NCBI GenBank assembly: GCA_012735535.1
Contig: JAAYHC010000073.1
Coordinates: 1 to 57,717 of the forward strand
Origin: Bacillota bacterium
GTDB lineage: Bacteria; Bacillota; UBA5301
DNA length: 57,717 nucleotides
Direction: 5' to 3'
Below are positions 9,384 to 19,270 of this stretch, one piece after another; the stretch's first letter is position 1; every line of letters starts with the position of its first letter. The position numbers were made by a program, and so were the translations under genes. The notes beneath the pieces are model-generated. The model saw nothing but the letters and a program-made list of their open reading frames with translations. It searched no databases and had not been told where the DNA came from.

Positions 9384-10013
9384 TTAGGAAGCAAACTCTT
9401 CAATTAAAACAACCCCATCCTGGACCCGAGCTACCTCCGGCCGATCGGGCAGGCTAATCATTTCATCAGGAGCTCTCGCGATCAGATTAGCAATCCGCAA
9501 TTGGGTCGGCGCTAAGCGCAAGGCAATCACGCGTGCAGCTAAGTTGCCGGTCGCACCCGCGTGTACCACGCCCCGCAAAGTACCAAAAACAATGATGTCC
9601 CCGCTGGCAATGACTTCGGATCCAGGGTTGACATCACCTAAGACCACGATATCTCCGTCATGGCTTACCTTCATGCCCGAACGCAGCGTTCGCTTGATTA
9701 CTTTCGCTCCTACCGGTGGGGAAACAAGTGGTTGAAGATTAGGCCGACTTTTCGATTTGGCTGGCGCCTTAACCTCCAATTGGGTGAGGGTCATACCGTG
9801 AGTGACCAGTATTTGGGCCAATTCAGCCAGCTCGGCGGGCTGCAGAATCCGACCTTCCGTGTAAACCCTGGCCGAACTGCCTTCCGAAAAAAAGCTCCTG
9901 TTGTTGGAGAGTTCAGCAGCCAACTGTGAAAAAACTTCCGATAGTTCCGCCTCCGCCGATAGAATGATCCGTAACCCGGCCTTATCTCCCTTAAAAGTAA
10001 CTAAGTCCGACAA
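9384..10013 (-). CDS. minC: Septum site-determining protein MinC
   Basis: 209-aa FtsZ antagonist. The N-terminal domain (1-95) inhibits FtsZ assembly. The C-terminal beta-helix (about 105-205, with GDIVVLGDVNPGSEVIASGDIIVFG) dimerises and binds MinD. The start is TTG at 10013, with AGGG 7 nt upstream. A sigma-H-like promoter lies 48 nt upstream. Confidence 0.94.
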   Translation of the reverse strand: MSDLVTFKGDKAGLRIILSAEAELSEVFSQLAAELSNNRSFFSEGSSARVYTEGRILQPAELAELAQILVTHGMTLTQLEVKAPAKSKSRPNLQPLVSPPVGAKVIKRTLRSGMKVSHDGDIVVLGDVNPGSEVIASGDIIVFGTLRGVVHAGATGNLAARVIALRLAPTQLRIANLIARAPDEMISLPDRPEVARVQDGVVLIEEFAS

Positions 10014-10060
10014 GCATTATCCCTACTCTCATACCAGCCCAAAGCCTAGTTATTACCAGA

Positions 10061-10087
10061 TTTCGCTTTGGCCGATTATTATCCTTC
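10061..10087 (-). promoter_or_regulatory. Candidate sigma-H-like promoter upstream of minC
   Basis: Minus-strand GAAGGATAA (10079-10087) fits the RnAGGAWWW -35 pattern of sigma-H. After 11 nt comes AGCGAAA (10061-10067), one base from RnnGAAT. It overlaps the mrdA stop codon. Plausible only; the -10 carries a mismatch. Confidence 0.4.
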
Positions 10088-11975
10088 ATGGCAGTCCAAT
10101 TTCTCCGGGGTCCTCGCCAAGCTCTTCCTCAGCCGGCTCCTCAACCACATCAAGACCGAAATAAGCCTCGAGCACGCGCCGCGCTACCGGCGCCGCCGAC
10201 CCGGAACCCCCGCCGCCACGTTCCATGGCTACAACGACCACCACCTCCGGATTATCAGCCGGGGCATAGCAGGCGAACCACCCATGAACATCGGAAGTAC
10301 TCTTCCCGAGCTCGGCGGTACCGGTCTTTCCCGCTACCGGTATCGGAAAATCAGCAAAGACATTGCGCGCCGTCCCATGAGTAATCACGCGGCGCAACCC
10401 ATCACGAACCGCGGCCAAAGCTTGCGGCTTAAAATCAACGCGTCGCTTGATGACCGGCGAAAAAACTTCGGCGATCTCCCCGGTGGGTTTTAAAATCGCC
10501 TGCACCAAATAGGGCTCATAAAAAACTCCACCATTAGCGATCGCAGCGTAGGCTACCGCCATCTGTAGCGGGGTCGTCAAAACAGCACCTTGACCGATGG
10601 CCACGTCTAAGGTCTCGATCGGGTACCAGATCTGCTGGTCGGCTCGTTTAAAGTTGGCCTGTTTCCATTCCCGGCTGGGAACCAGCCCACTGGCTTCGGG
10701 CGGATAAATATTGAGGCCGGTTTTTTCGCCAAATCCTAATAGACGCGACCAGCGATGTAATGAATCAATCCCCACCCGGCGCCCGATTTCATAAAAAACA
10801 ATATTGCACGAATCACGCAAGGCCTCAGCAATGTTGATTCTCCCGTGGTTGCGGCCTTGGGCCAAAATCCAGCAGGTCTTTTGGGGATAGACATAGTCAC
10901 GCCCGGTCGTCTCAAATATTTCCCACGGAGTCGTCTTGTTCTCCGACAAAGCGGCTAACGCGGTAACTACCTTATACACCGAGCCCGGGGTGATCTCGCC
11001 CTGGGTTACCCGGTTGCGGAGCGGATCATAAGGATTGTTAATCAATTCCCGCCAATACTCCACACTGACGCCGCCGACAAATTTCCCGGGGTCGTAGCCC
11101 GGCTCGCTGGCCATCACTAAGATCTGCCCATTGCGCGGATCCAAAACGACTACCGATCCTGCGTACGCATTGGGATATCGACCCTCATTCCGGATCTCGG
11201 CCAAGCGCTCTCTGAGTATCTGTTCGGCCTTGGCTTGTAATTTAATGTCAAGGGTCAGGATTAAATTGTTGCCCGGAACACTATCAACTTGACCAATAAC
11301 CCGAATCGGCCGGTTCACCCGGTTTACTTCCACCTGTTGGCCGCCTTCAATACCACGCAAGACGGTTTCATAAACCCATTCCAACCCGGTTCGGCCAACG
11401 ATATCATTGGCGCTGTAACCCAAAGGTCCGAGTTCTTTTAACTGCTCTAAACTGATCAAACCCAAATAGCCCAGGGTTTGGCCGGCCACTTCAGCGAAGG
11501 GATAATTGCGAATCGGGGTCTCCTCGATGATCACACCCGGAAGATCCAGACGAGCCTCTTCGATACGGGTTACGATCTCCGGCGAAACATCGCGAAACAA
11601 ACGCACCGGATAATATGGGAGGCGTTGCTGTGTCTCAATTGCGGTGGCAATCTCCTCCGGAGCATGCCCGACAATCTCGCCTAACCGCTCAAAAACGGGG
11701 GTCGGGTCGGATGGTAAGGCCCGGGGGATAATCGAAACGGTAAACGCCATCCGGTTGTTTGCGACGGGGACCAGATTGCGGTCGTAAATGATGCCACGCG
11801 GCGCAGGGATCGGCACAACACGCAAGGCGTTCGCTTCAGAACGACGCAAAAACTCCTCGCCTTTGATAATCTGTAGATACCAGAGCCGCCCGGCGATAGC
11901 CAGAAAGACAACAGCTAGGAAAATCAGGCTGATCTTAAGGCGCTTTTCAGTTTGCTGTTTAACCTTATCGATCAT
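10086..11975 (-). CDS. mrdA: Penicillin-binding protein 2
   Basis: Class B PBP (629 aa), the transpeptidase partner of RodA in elongation. An N-terminal membrane anchor (residues 14-34) precedes the PBP dimerisation region and the transpeptidase domain. The three active-site motifs are visible: SVYK (SxxK), SCN (SxN, in RDSCNIVFYEIG) and KTG (VAGKTGTAELG). The C-terminus is acidic (EEPAEEELGEDPGE). Its ATG overlaps the mreD stop (ATGA). Confidence 0.95.
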   Translation of the reverse strand: MIDKVKQQTEKRLKISLIFLAVVFLAIAGRLWYLQIIKGEEFLRRSEANALRVVPIPAPRGIIYDRNLVPVANNRMAFTVSIIPRALPSDPTPVFERLGEIVGHAPEEIATAIETQQRLPYYPVRLFRDVSPEIVTRIEEARLDLPGVIIEETPIRNYPFAEVAGQTLGYLGLISLEQLKELGPLGYSANDIVGRTGLEWVYETVLRGIEGGQQVEVNRVNRPIRVIGQVDSVPGNNLILTLDIKLQAKAEQILRERLAEIRNEGRYPNAYAGSVVVLDPRNGQILVMASEPGYDPGKFVGGVSVEYWRELINNPYDPLRNRVTQGEITPGSVYKVVTALAALSENKTTPWEIFETTGRDYVYPQKTCWILAQGRNHGRINIAEALRDSCNIVFYEIGRRVGIDSLHRWSRLLGFGEKTGLNIYPPEASGLVPSREWKQANFKRADQQIWYPIETLDVAIGQGAVLTTPLQMAVAYAAIANGGVFYEPYLVQAILKPTGEIAEVFSPVIKRRVDFKPQALAAVRDGLRRVITHGTARNVFADFPIPVAGKTGTAELGKSTSDVHGWFACYAPADNPEVVVVVAMERGGGGSGSAAPVARRVLEAYFGLDVVEEPAEEELGEDPGEIGLP

Positions 11976-12487
11976 GAAATCCGCTGCTCCTTATACCAGC
12001 CTCTGACCAGAAACTCATGGTACAGAGTTTTCACGAGTTTGACAATAAACGGCATCAACAGCGCGGTATAACCGGCACCAAAAAAGGTGAACCGCCGCAC
12101 ACTGATCCAAATTCCTTGGCCCAGCCCAAAGGACTGGCCCAAGAATAAAAAGGTAAACTGGTCGAGGATCACCGCCACCAAACCGGTGAAGATCGGGACA
12201 AGCAAATTATCTGCGTATACACGCTTGGGGACGAAGCCGACAGCCAACCCGGTCAAGACTTTGCCGGGAATCGATAGCCCGATGAAGGTGCCGCGATATA
12301 AATCGACTAAGAACCCGCCAAGCAGACCTGCCAGTATGCCTTCACGCGGTCCGGCGATAATGGCAACCGCAACCACCAAACCCAAGATCAAGTCCGGCCT
12401 CGCCCCAAAGAGTTGGAGATGCGAAAAGAAAGAAGATTGCAAAACAAAGAGTATGCTGATCAGAATCGATAAGATTAAGGCACGCAA
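11972..12487 (-). CDS. mreD: Rod shape-determining protein MreD
   Basis: 171-aa integral membrane protein with about five helices, a component of the elongasome linking MreC and MreB to RodA/PBP2. The start is TTG at 12487, with GGGAG 9 nt upstream. Sequence conservation in MreD is low, so the call rests on hydrophobicity, length and its fixed place between mreC and mrdA. Confidence 0.9.
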   Translation of the reverse strand: MRALILSILISILFVLQSSFFSHLQLFGARPDLILGLVVAVAIIAGPREGILAGLLGGFLVDLYRGTFIGLSIPGKVLTGLAVGFVPKRVYADNLLVPIFTGLVAVILDQFTFLFLGQSFGLGQGIWISVRRFTFFGAGYTALLMPFIVKLVKTLYHEFLVRGWYKEQRIS

Positions 12488-12512
12488 TTGGCTACACTCC
12501 CACCGCCTTCAG

Positions 12513-13328
12513 CTAGTTCGGGAGGATAACAAAGACTTCTTCAAGCCGCGCAAAATCAGTAGCCGGCTTTAACAGTCCGGTCACGGTCAGACCATACTGA
12601 TCCTCTTGTACTTCCACGATCTCGCCGATAGTAAGCCCCTTGGGGTAAATATCCCCCAACCCGGAGGTCAAGACCTGACCGCCCACTTCCAATCGAGCAT
12701 CATCAGCCAAAGGCCTGACCTTTAGCAATCTCGACTGATCCTGGGCGCCTTCGACCAACACATAATCACGATTGTCAGCAGTAATACCGCCAATCGCGCT
12801 ACGTGAATCAATTGCCAGCAAAACCGTAGCCGTATTGGCGGTCACTTGCCGGACTTGACCGACAACACCGGCGGTGGTAATCACCGGCAGGCCAGGTCTA
12901 ACCCCGGCCAACTCCCCTTTATCAATCGTGATCAGATTAAACCAATCCGGTATCGCGCGTCCGATAACTCGCGCCGCCAGCAGATTGTACTCTGAGTCTT
13001 GTTGGAAAGCGAATAACGCGGCCCAGCGTTTGTTTTCGCGGGCCGATTCCTGCAGCAAAGCATTTTCTGCTGCCAGGCGCGCCAGTTTCTCTTTTAGAAG
13101 CTGATTCTCGCGTTGAATTTGCCCCAAGTTGACAAATAAGTTCCAAGTTTCCGTAACCTGGTCAATGACTGACGTTATACCTTTTTGCAAAGGGGAAACA
13201 GCATCCCGCAACCAGCGCTCGACAACGGTGATCTGAGTGCGCTCACCGGAAGTAGTGTAGACCATAATGATCAGGCCGAGAATTAACCCAACCAAGACAG
13301 GCCAAACCCACCGGGTGGACCGGAACAT
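12513..13328 (-). CDS. mreC: Rod shape-determining protein MreC
   Basis: 271-aa membrane-anchored scaffold of the elongasome. One N-terminal helix (about 8-24) is followed by a coiled-coil segment (about 60-100, rich in Leu/Glu/Lys) and the beta-rich MreC domain (about 110-268, with GLPVITTAGVVGQVRQV and LTSGLGDIYPKGLTIGEI). ATG at 13328 is preceded by GGGAG. Confidence 0.95.
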   Translation of the reverse strand: MFRSTRWVWPVLVGLILGLIIMVYTTSGERTQITVVERWLRDAVSPLQKGITSVIDQVTETWNLFVNLGQIQRENQLLKEKLARLAAENALLQESARENKRWAALFAFQQDSEYNLLAARVIGRAIPDWFNLITIDKGELAGVRPGLPVITTAGVVGQVRQVTANTATVLLAIDSRSAIGGITADNRDYVLVEGAQDQSRLLKVRPLADDARLEVGGQVLTSGLGDIYPKGLTIGEIVEVQEDQYGLTVTGLLKPATDFARLEEVFVILPN

Positions 13329-13349
13329 TTGCTATCTCCCCCACCGGTC

Positions 13350-14369
<1,020 letters not shown>

Positions 14370-14444
14370 CTATTGTAAGCTCCTTTCGGAATAATGCACC
14401 TAAACCTTGTTTGTATTCTGGAAACAAGGCGTCAATACCTTTTG

Positions 14445-15185
14445 TCAGACTATCCCTTTTTCCCGCAGGCTAACGAAGGTATTATCCCCGACAATAATGT
14501 GATCTAACACCTGAATCCCCAAGAGTTTCCCACAGTCTACCAAGCGTTTGGTCAACTCGATATCCTCCCTACTGGGAGTCGGATCACCGCTGGGGTGGTT
14601 GTGCGCCAAAATGACTCCGGCACCGGATCTGGAGATCACCGGGCGAAAGACCTCGCGAGGATGGACCAGGCTGGAGTTTAATGTTCCAACCGAAATCAGC
14701 TCGTTGGCGATCACCTGGTTCTTGGTATCGACAACCAGACAGCGAAAAGTTTCTTTCGGTAAGAAGCGAAGGTCTGCCCACAGATAGGAAACAGCCTCGC
14801 GCGGCGTGCCGATCGTTTTTTTCTGTCTGGCTTCCAGTTGGGTCAGTCTCTGTCCTAAAGTCAAGGCTGCGCTCACTCGCGCAGCTTTTACCTGCCCAAT
14901 CCCACCAATGGTGGCGAGTTCACTTGGACTGGATGAGGCCAAGCCATGTAAACCGCCAAAGACCGATAAAAGCTGGTGTGCCAGCTCCAGCGCCGAGCAC
15001 CCGCGTACACCGGTACCCAAAATAACAGCGATCAATTCACTATCCGATAAGTAAGATGGACCCTGAAAATACAGTTTTTCACGTGGTCTCTCTACCAAAG
15101 GTAATGTCCTCAGATTGCTTAATCCGCTGATCGTGATCTCTCCTTTGGAGTATGGCAAAGTCAAACCGCTTGAGGAGTTGATCAA
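14445..15185 (-). CDS. radC: RadC family JAB/MPN domain protein
   Basis: RadC-like protein with an N-terminal helix-hairpin-helix region (LATIGGIGQVKAARVSA) and a C-terminal JAMM metal-binding domain (HNHPSGDPTPSREDIE). Its role in DNA metabolism is unsettled. The usual N-terminus LPLVERPREKL begins about 30 codons into the frame. The listed start is the first in-frame TTG (15185), which overlaps maf by 107 nt and lacks a ribosome binding site. AAAGGAG at 15140-15146 is well placed only for ATC codons (for example 15129-15131), so the true start is uncertain and may be non-canonical. Confidence 0.88.
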   Translation of the reverse strand: MINSSSGLTLPYSKGEITISGLSNLRTLPLVERPREKLYFQGPSYLSDSELIAVILGTGVRGCSALELAHQLLSVFGGLHGLASSSPSELATIGGIGQVKAARVSAALTLGQRLTQLEARQKKTIGTPREAVSYLWADLRFLPKETFRCLVVDTKNQVIANELISVGTLNSSLVHPREVFRPVISRSGAGVILAHNHPSGDPTPSREDIELTKRLVDCGKLLGIQVLDHIIVGDNTFVSLREKGIV

Positions 15186-15720
15186 GCGCGGACAGGGGCA
15201 AACCTACGACATTAAAATAACAACCTTTAATGCATTGGATAAAGACGGCGCCTAAGCCTTGGATACCATAAGCCCCGGCTTTGTCCAGCGGCTCACCTGA
15301 ACGGACATAAAGAGCAATCTCGGTTGCTGTCAGTGGCCGAAATTGCACCTCGGTGCCCACTACGTCTTGCTCCAGCCGACCCGTTGCCGCATCAATCACG
15401 GCCAATCCGGTATAAACCATGTGGCTGCGGCCGGAAAGGCGCGACAGCATGTCCACCGCCTGCGCGGCCGATTCCGGTTTACCCAGCACTTTACCGTCGA
15501 GAACGACAATCGTATCGGCGCCGATAACCAAACCGGAATGGAACTGCCGGGCAACCGCCAGAGCCTTCGCCTTGGCCAGCTCCTTCGCGTATGCGGCCGG
15601 GTCACTTCCGTCATAAGTAGGCTCAGTAACCGTACTAGGAATTACTGCAAAATCCAGGCCCAACCCGGCTAACAGCTCTTTGCGCCTGGGAGACCCGGAG
15701 GCCAGGATAAGCTCTGCCAA
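15079..15720 (-). CDS. maf: Maf family nucleotide pyrophosphatase
   Basis: Maf/YhdE-type pyrophosphatase that hydrolyses non-canonical or modified nucleoside triphosphates; overproduction blocks septation in Bacillus. ASGSPRRKELL near residue 7 and GADTIVVLDGKVLGKP are the family signatures. The start is TTG at 15720, with AGGAG 9 nt upstream. The protein is 213 aa, with roughly 25 residues beyond the normal end (after GLPLSALDQLLKRF) that overlap the radC frame; this tail looks like read-through sequence without conserved features. Confidence 0.92.
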   Translation of the reverse strand: MAELILASGSPRRKELLAGLGLDFAVIPSTVTEPTYDGSDPAAYAKELAKAKALAVARQFHSGLVIGADTIVVLDGKVLGKPESAAQAVDMLSRLSGRSHMVYTGLAVIDAATGRLEQDVVGTEVQFRPLTATEIALYVRSGEPLDKAGAYGIQGLGAVFIQCIKGCYFNVVGLPLSALDQLLKRFDFAILQRRDHDQRIKQSEDITFGRETT

Positions 15721-15778
15721 AGCTAATCACTCCTAAAAATTAGGTAATAATAGAATTTTTTCCTGTCAGCTTTATACT

Positions 15779-16723
15779 TTATTTTTCACTTTTCACCCAT
15801 CTAACCGGTAGGCTGCCAAATAATTCGGTCTGACCTGCTGCATCGACAAACAAAGCCCTGATCTGTAGCCCGGTCGCTTCTTCAACCTCGGCCACTTTTG
15901 CCGGGCCGGTCACAAACAGCAGCGTAGACAGGATATCCGCCGATAAACCGTCAGGTGCAATCACCGTCACCGCCCGAAAGTCTCCGGTTGGATAGCCGGT
16001 TCGCGGATCAATCAGATGGTGATAGCGGCGGCCTTGATAGAAAAAACCTCTTTCATAATCACCGGAAGTGGCCACGGCCAAACCGGAGGTCAATTCAAAA
16101 TAACCCAGGCTTCCGGGGGCCACGGGATTGCGTACCGCAACACGCCAGACTGGTCGCCACAAGCTTGGACGACCAAAGACTCTGATGGTTCCGCCTATAT
16201 CAATAAGAGCTTTATTAGCACCTTGCGCCTCAAGATAAGCGTAAATCCGGTCGGCCGCATATCCTTTGAGCAGTGAACCGAAGTCCAGCTCACCTAGGCC
16301 TTGTTCAATTAAGCGCACTGCTGCAGCGACCTTGTCCGGTGCCGGTGGTTCTCCGGCTCGAATCGCCTCCTGCCACAACATTGACAGAGGTGCGATATCG
16401 ACCCGGTAGGCTCCGCCGGATAGCCCGGCATAAAAATCGGCCTTAGCTGCCAGCAGCATAGTCTCGGCGTCAGCTAGGTCACACTCGACCTGGTCGAAAA
16501 TATTATAGCGCTGTTCCAGGCGGGCCAACTCAGAGCTGATCCACTGCCGGCCGGGCTGCTGCTCCGGTTCGGCTAAGCTCGTTTTAACCCGATAGTACGA
16601 ATCCATGGCAAAACCCTCCAGGATAAGCTCCGGGAGGGCCCGTTGATAAAGGATAACAAACAGCGCCACTAAGAAAAACGCGGTCAGTAAATAGATTTTA
16701 TGACGCATCTTGAGCTTGCTCAA
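15779..16723 (-). CDS. apbE: FAD:protein FMN transferase ApbE
   Basis: ApbE-family flavin transferase (314 aa) that attaches FMN to Ser/Thr residues of RnfG and RnfD. An N-terminal membrane helix (about residues 9-27) would place the catalytic domain outside the membrane, where those sites lie. Motifs include DFGSLLKGYAADR, LIDIGG and HLIDPRTGYPTGD. The TTG at 16723 has AAAGGGG 10 nt upstream; ATG at 16708 is an alternative. It overlaps rnfB by 26 nt and ends the rnf operon, matching its role in Rnf maturation. It lacks the lipobox found in some ApbE proteins. Confidence 0.93.
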   Translation of the reverse strand: MSKLKMRHKIYLLTAFFLVALFVILYQRALPELILEGFAMDSYYRVKTSLAEPEQQPGRQWISSELARLEQRYNIFDQVECDLADAETMLLAAKADFYAGLSGGAYRVDIAPLSMLWQEAIRAGEPPAPDKVAAAVRLIEQGLGELDFGSLLKGYAADRIYAYLEAQGANKALIDIGGTIRVFGRPSLWRPVWRVAVRNPVAPGSLGYFELTSGLAVATSGDYERGFFYQGRRYHHLIDPRTGYPTGDFRAVTVIAPDGLSADILSTLLFVTGPAKVAEVEEATGLQIRALFVDAAGQTELFGSLPVRWVKSEK

Positions 16724-17525
16724 ACAGCATGATCCCCTTTAGTACCAAACATTTCTTGGGACACTTCGCAACACAGTCGCCGCATTCATTACATAATTGA
16801 TAATCGACTACCGGTAGGTTATCTGCCATCTTGAGGGCCCCGTGAGTACATGCTTTTACGCACAAGCCACAGGCAATACAACCCGAATTACAAACGGCCA
16901 AAACCTGTTTGCCCTTTTCCGGATTCCGGCAGAGCAACTGCCAGGTCTCAGTTGGCTCACGCAAGACAATGACCGATCTCGGACAGGCTTTGACACATAA
17001 GCCGCAGCCGGTACACAGCGCCTCAGCGACCTGCATCAGCCCCTGCTCATCGCGGTATATTGCCCCCACCGGGCAGACAGCCTGACAATCGCCCAAACCA
17101 ACGCATCCGTAGGCACAGCCTAGAGTACCGCCGATCAAAGTCTGGTAACCTAAACAGGTGTCAATCCCGGTATAAGACGGAGGTTCTTTCAAATCAGGTT
17201 GGCAACGAATGACCGCTTTTTTCGTCGGACCGACTTGCGCGCTCCGGCCCAGCAATGCTCCGATCTGATCAGCGGTCGCTTGCCCGCCGACCGGGCAGGC
17301 ATTGACCTCCAACACCCCGGCGACAATTCCTTCGGCAACGCCTCGACAGCCGGTTTGGCCACAAGCACCACAATTGATACCGGGTAAAAGTTCTTCAACC
17401 TCATCGATGCGGGGATCGGTTTGAATCTTAAACTTCCGCTCGACGATAGCGAGAACTATACCGAAGAACACAGCTAGCCCGCCCATTAACAAGGTGGCCG
17501 CCAAGATCTCTTGTACTAACCCCAT
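16698..17525 (-). CDS. rnfB: Rnf complex iron-sulfur subunit RnfB
   Basis: Electron-transfer subunit of the Rnf ferredoxin:NAD+ oxidoreductase, likely the entry point from reduced ferredoxin. An N-terminal membrane helix is followed by a [4Fe-4S] motif of the CGACGQTGC type and several ferredoxin-like CxxCxxCxxxCP motifs (CTGCGLCVKACP, CIACGLCVKACT, CNECGDCVAKCP). The ATG at 17525 is preferred over ATG 17531 because GAGG is 8 nt upstream of it. Lies between rnfA and apbE. Confidence 0.95.
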   Translation of the reverse strand: MGLVQEILAATLLMGGLAVFFGIVLAIVERKFKIQTDPRIDEVEELLPGINCGACGQTGCRGVAEGIVAGVLEVNACPVGGQATADQIGALLGRSAQVGPTKKAVIRCQPDLKEPPSYTGIDTCLGYQTLIGGTLGCAYGCVGLGDCQAVCPVGAIYRDEQGLMQVAEALCTGCGLCVKACPRSVIVLREPTETWQLLCRNPEKGKQVLAVCNSGCIACGLCVKACTHGALKMADNLPVVDYQLCNECGDCVAKCPKKCLVLKGIMLFEQAQDAS

Positions 17526-17546
17526 CTCCATTACCTCTCTTGTCGA

Positions 17547-18131
17547 TTACTGGGCTACCAAACCGGTAAAGCCAAGAAACGCCATTGAGAGCAAACCGGC
17601 GGTAATCAGAACGATCGGTTTACCTTTAAAAGCTTCGGGAATGTCCGCCCATTCTAGACGCTCACGAATGCCGGCCAGCAAGACCAAGGCCAAGGTAAAG
17701 CCCAGACCGCCACCGGTCGCAAAGACAGCAGCTTCAAGCACATTGTAGCCTTTCTGAGCCACGAGAATCGCCAAGCCCAAGACGGCACAGTTCGTGGTAA
17801 TGAGCGGCAAGAAGATACCGAGCGTCCGATGCAGCGCCGGACTGGTTTTGGCCAAGATAGTTTCAATGGTCTGAACCATGGTCGCAATGACCAGAATATA
17901 GACCACATACTGCAGAAAACCAAGGTCAAAGGGGATCAACACATATTGCTCCAACCCCCACGTGACCACCGCGGAAACAGTCATGACCAGAGTTGTGGCC
18001 CAGCCCATACTGAGCGCAGTCTCAATTCTCTCTGAGACTCCGATGAAGGGACAAATCCCTAAAAACCTGGATAAAACGAAATTATTGACTAATACTGTGC
18101 TGACCAGTATGAGAAATAGGCCCTGCAACAC
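17547..18131 (-). CDS. rnfA: Rnf complex membrane subunit RnfA
   Basis: 194-aa integral membrane subunit with about six helices; RnfA and RnfE form an inverted-topology pair in the ion-pumping core. The N-terminus LVNNFVLSRFLGICPFIGVS is the family hallmark. The start is GTG at 18131, with GGGGGTG upstream, overlapping the end of rnfE by 50 nt. Confidence 0.95.
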   Translation of the reverse strand: MLQGLFLILVSTVLVNNFVLSRFLGICPFIGVSERIETALSMGWATTLVMTVSAVVTWGLEQYVLIPFDLGFLQYVVYILVIATMVQTIETILAKTSPALHRTLGIFLPLITTNCAVLGLAILVAQKGYNVLEAAVFATGGGLGFTLALVLLAGIRERLEWADIPEAFKGKPIVLITAGLLSMAFLGFTGLVAQ

Positions 18132-18738
18132 CGGTTACACCCCCAGCCACTTGTTTTTTTCGACTAATTTCGACTGCTTTAAAAGTCGCCAAGATTAAGC
18201 CCATCGTAATGAAGGCTCCCGGCGGGAGTAAGGCCAGGATCACCGGTTGATAAGCACTTCCTAAGACCTTAATCCCAAAAAGCGATCCGGCACCGAGGAG
18301 TTCCCTCACCGAACCGATCAGGGTCAGCGCCCACGTGAATCCCAGACCCATCCCCAGACCATCAAGGAGCGCTGCCAGCGGCGGGTTCTTGGCGGCAAAG
18401 GCCTCAGCTCTGCCCATGATAATGCAGTTGACGATGATTAAAGCGATAAACAGTCCTAAAACTCGATGAATCTCCGGAAAAAAGGCCTCCATAACCATAT
18501 CTACAACCGTCACCAACGCAGCAATCATTACAATATAGGACGGAATCCGGACTGCTTTGGGTATGAAGTTGCGCAGCAAAGAAACAAGTAGATTCGAACA
18601 AACCAAAACCGCCGTAGTAGCTAAACCCATCGCGATCCCGTTAACCGCTGCGGTCGTCACAGCCAGAGTGGGACACATCCCGATCATAATCACAAAAATG
18701 GGATTTTCTTTCCAAAGCCCTTTCAGGAAATTATTCAC
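18082..18738 (-). CDS. rnfE: Rnf complex membrane subunit RnfE
   Basis: 218-aa membrane subunit homologous to RnfA in inverted topology. MIGMCPTLAVTTAAVNG and IIVNCIIMGRAEAFA are family motifs; the conserved cysteines in them are ligands of the intramembrane Fe-S centre in studied complexes. The start is GTG at 18738, overlapping rnfG by 8 nt. A hydrophilic tail (after KAVEISRKKQ) is encoded in the region overlapping rnfA. Confidence 0.95.
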   Translation of the reverse strand: MNNFLKGLWKENPIFVIMIGMCPTLAVTTAAVNGIAMGLATTAVLVCSNLLVSLLRNFIPKAVRIPSYIVMIAALVTVVDMVMEAFFPEIHRVLGLFIALIIVNCIIMGRAEAFAAKNPPLAALLDGLGMGLGFTWALTLIGSVRELLGAGSLFGIKVLGSAYQPVILALLPPGAFITMGLILATFKAVEISRKKQVAGGVTGVAGPISHTGQHSISQ

Positions 18739-19270
18739 CTACGACACCTGCCTTTACCAGAGCCACTACTTTGTCAGCCGCCGCCTTAACACCTTCAGTC
18801 ACTGCCCGGGTCGAAATTGTGGCCCCGGTAATCACTTGGATGTCATGTTTCACCCGAAAAGGATCTGCCAGTGACTTGCCGGCGAATTGATCCGTAAAGG
18901 CAGCTTCTGTGATCCTCGCCCCCAATCCGGGTGTTTCACCGTGCTCAAGAACAACAATTTTCTCAACCCGTTCCTGATCCACATTAACGCTGACCATCAG
19001 AGAGATCGGGCCGCTAAAGCCGGGCGGTGCGGTCGTAAAAGCGACCACTTTCCCAGCCGGCGTATCGGCAGAATAAATTTTTCCGCCCTCGATCTCGGTG
19101 GTCGTAAAGGTTTCGGTCCCCAACACCGCGCTGACGGCGGCCTGTTCGCGCAACCGCCGATTCTCAGCAATTTTCTCGGCGGTAATACCGTTGAAATAGG
19201 CTAACGCCGCCCCGCTGACAACGGCAATCACAGTTAAGACAAGTGCATAACGGATCAGCGTGTTGTTCAT
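18731..19270 (-). CDS. rnfG: Rnf complex flavoprotein subunit RnfG
   Basis: 179-aa subunit with one N-terminal helix and an FMN-binding domain. The flavinylation motif TGATIST (within VITGATISTRAV), whose Thr receives FMN through ApbE, is intact. LEHGETPGLGARI is also typical. ATG at 19270 overlaps the rnfD stop (ATGA). Confidence 0.95.
   Translation of the reverse strand: MNNTLIRYALVLTVIAVVSGAALAYFNGITAEKIAENRRLREQAAVSAVLGTETFTTTEIEGGKIYSADTPAGKVVAFTTAPPGFSGPISLMVSVNVDQERVEKIVVLEHGETPGLGARITEAAFTDQFAGKSLADPFRVKHDIQVITGATISTRAVTEGVKAAADKVVALVKAGVVGE

Noticed and set aside
10068-10493. 141-aa plus-strand reading frame opposite mrdA
   Set aside because: Overlaps the conserved transpeptidase coding sequence; no binding site or motif.
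14405-14429. 8-bp hairpin upstream of mreB as a terminator or promoter
   Set aside because: No T tract follows on the minus strand, and the TTGACG beside it has no acceptable -10 at 16-18 nt.
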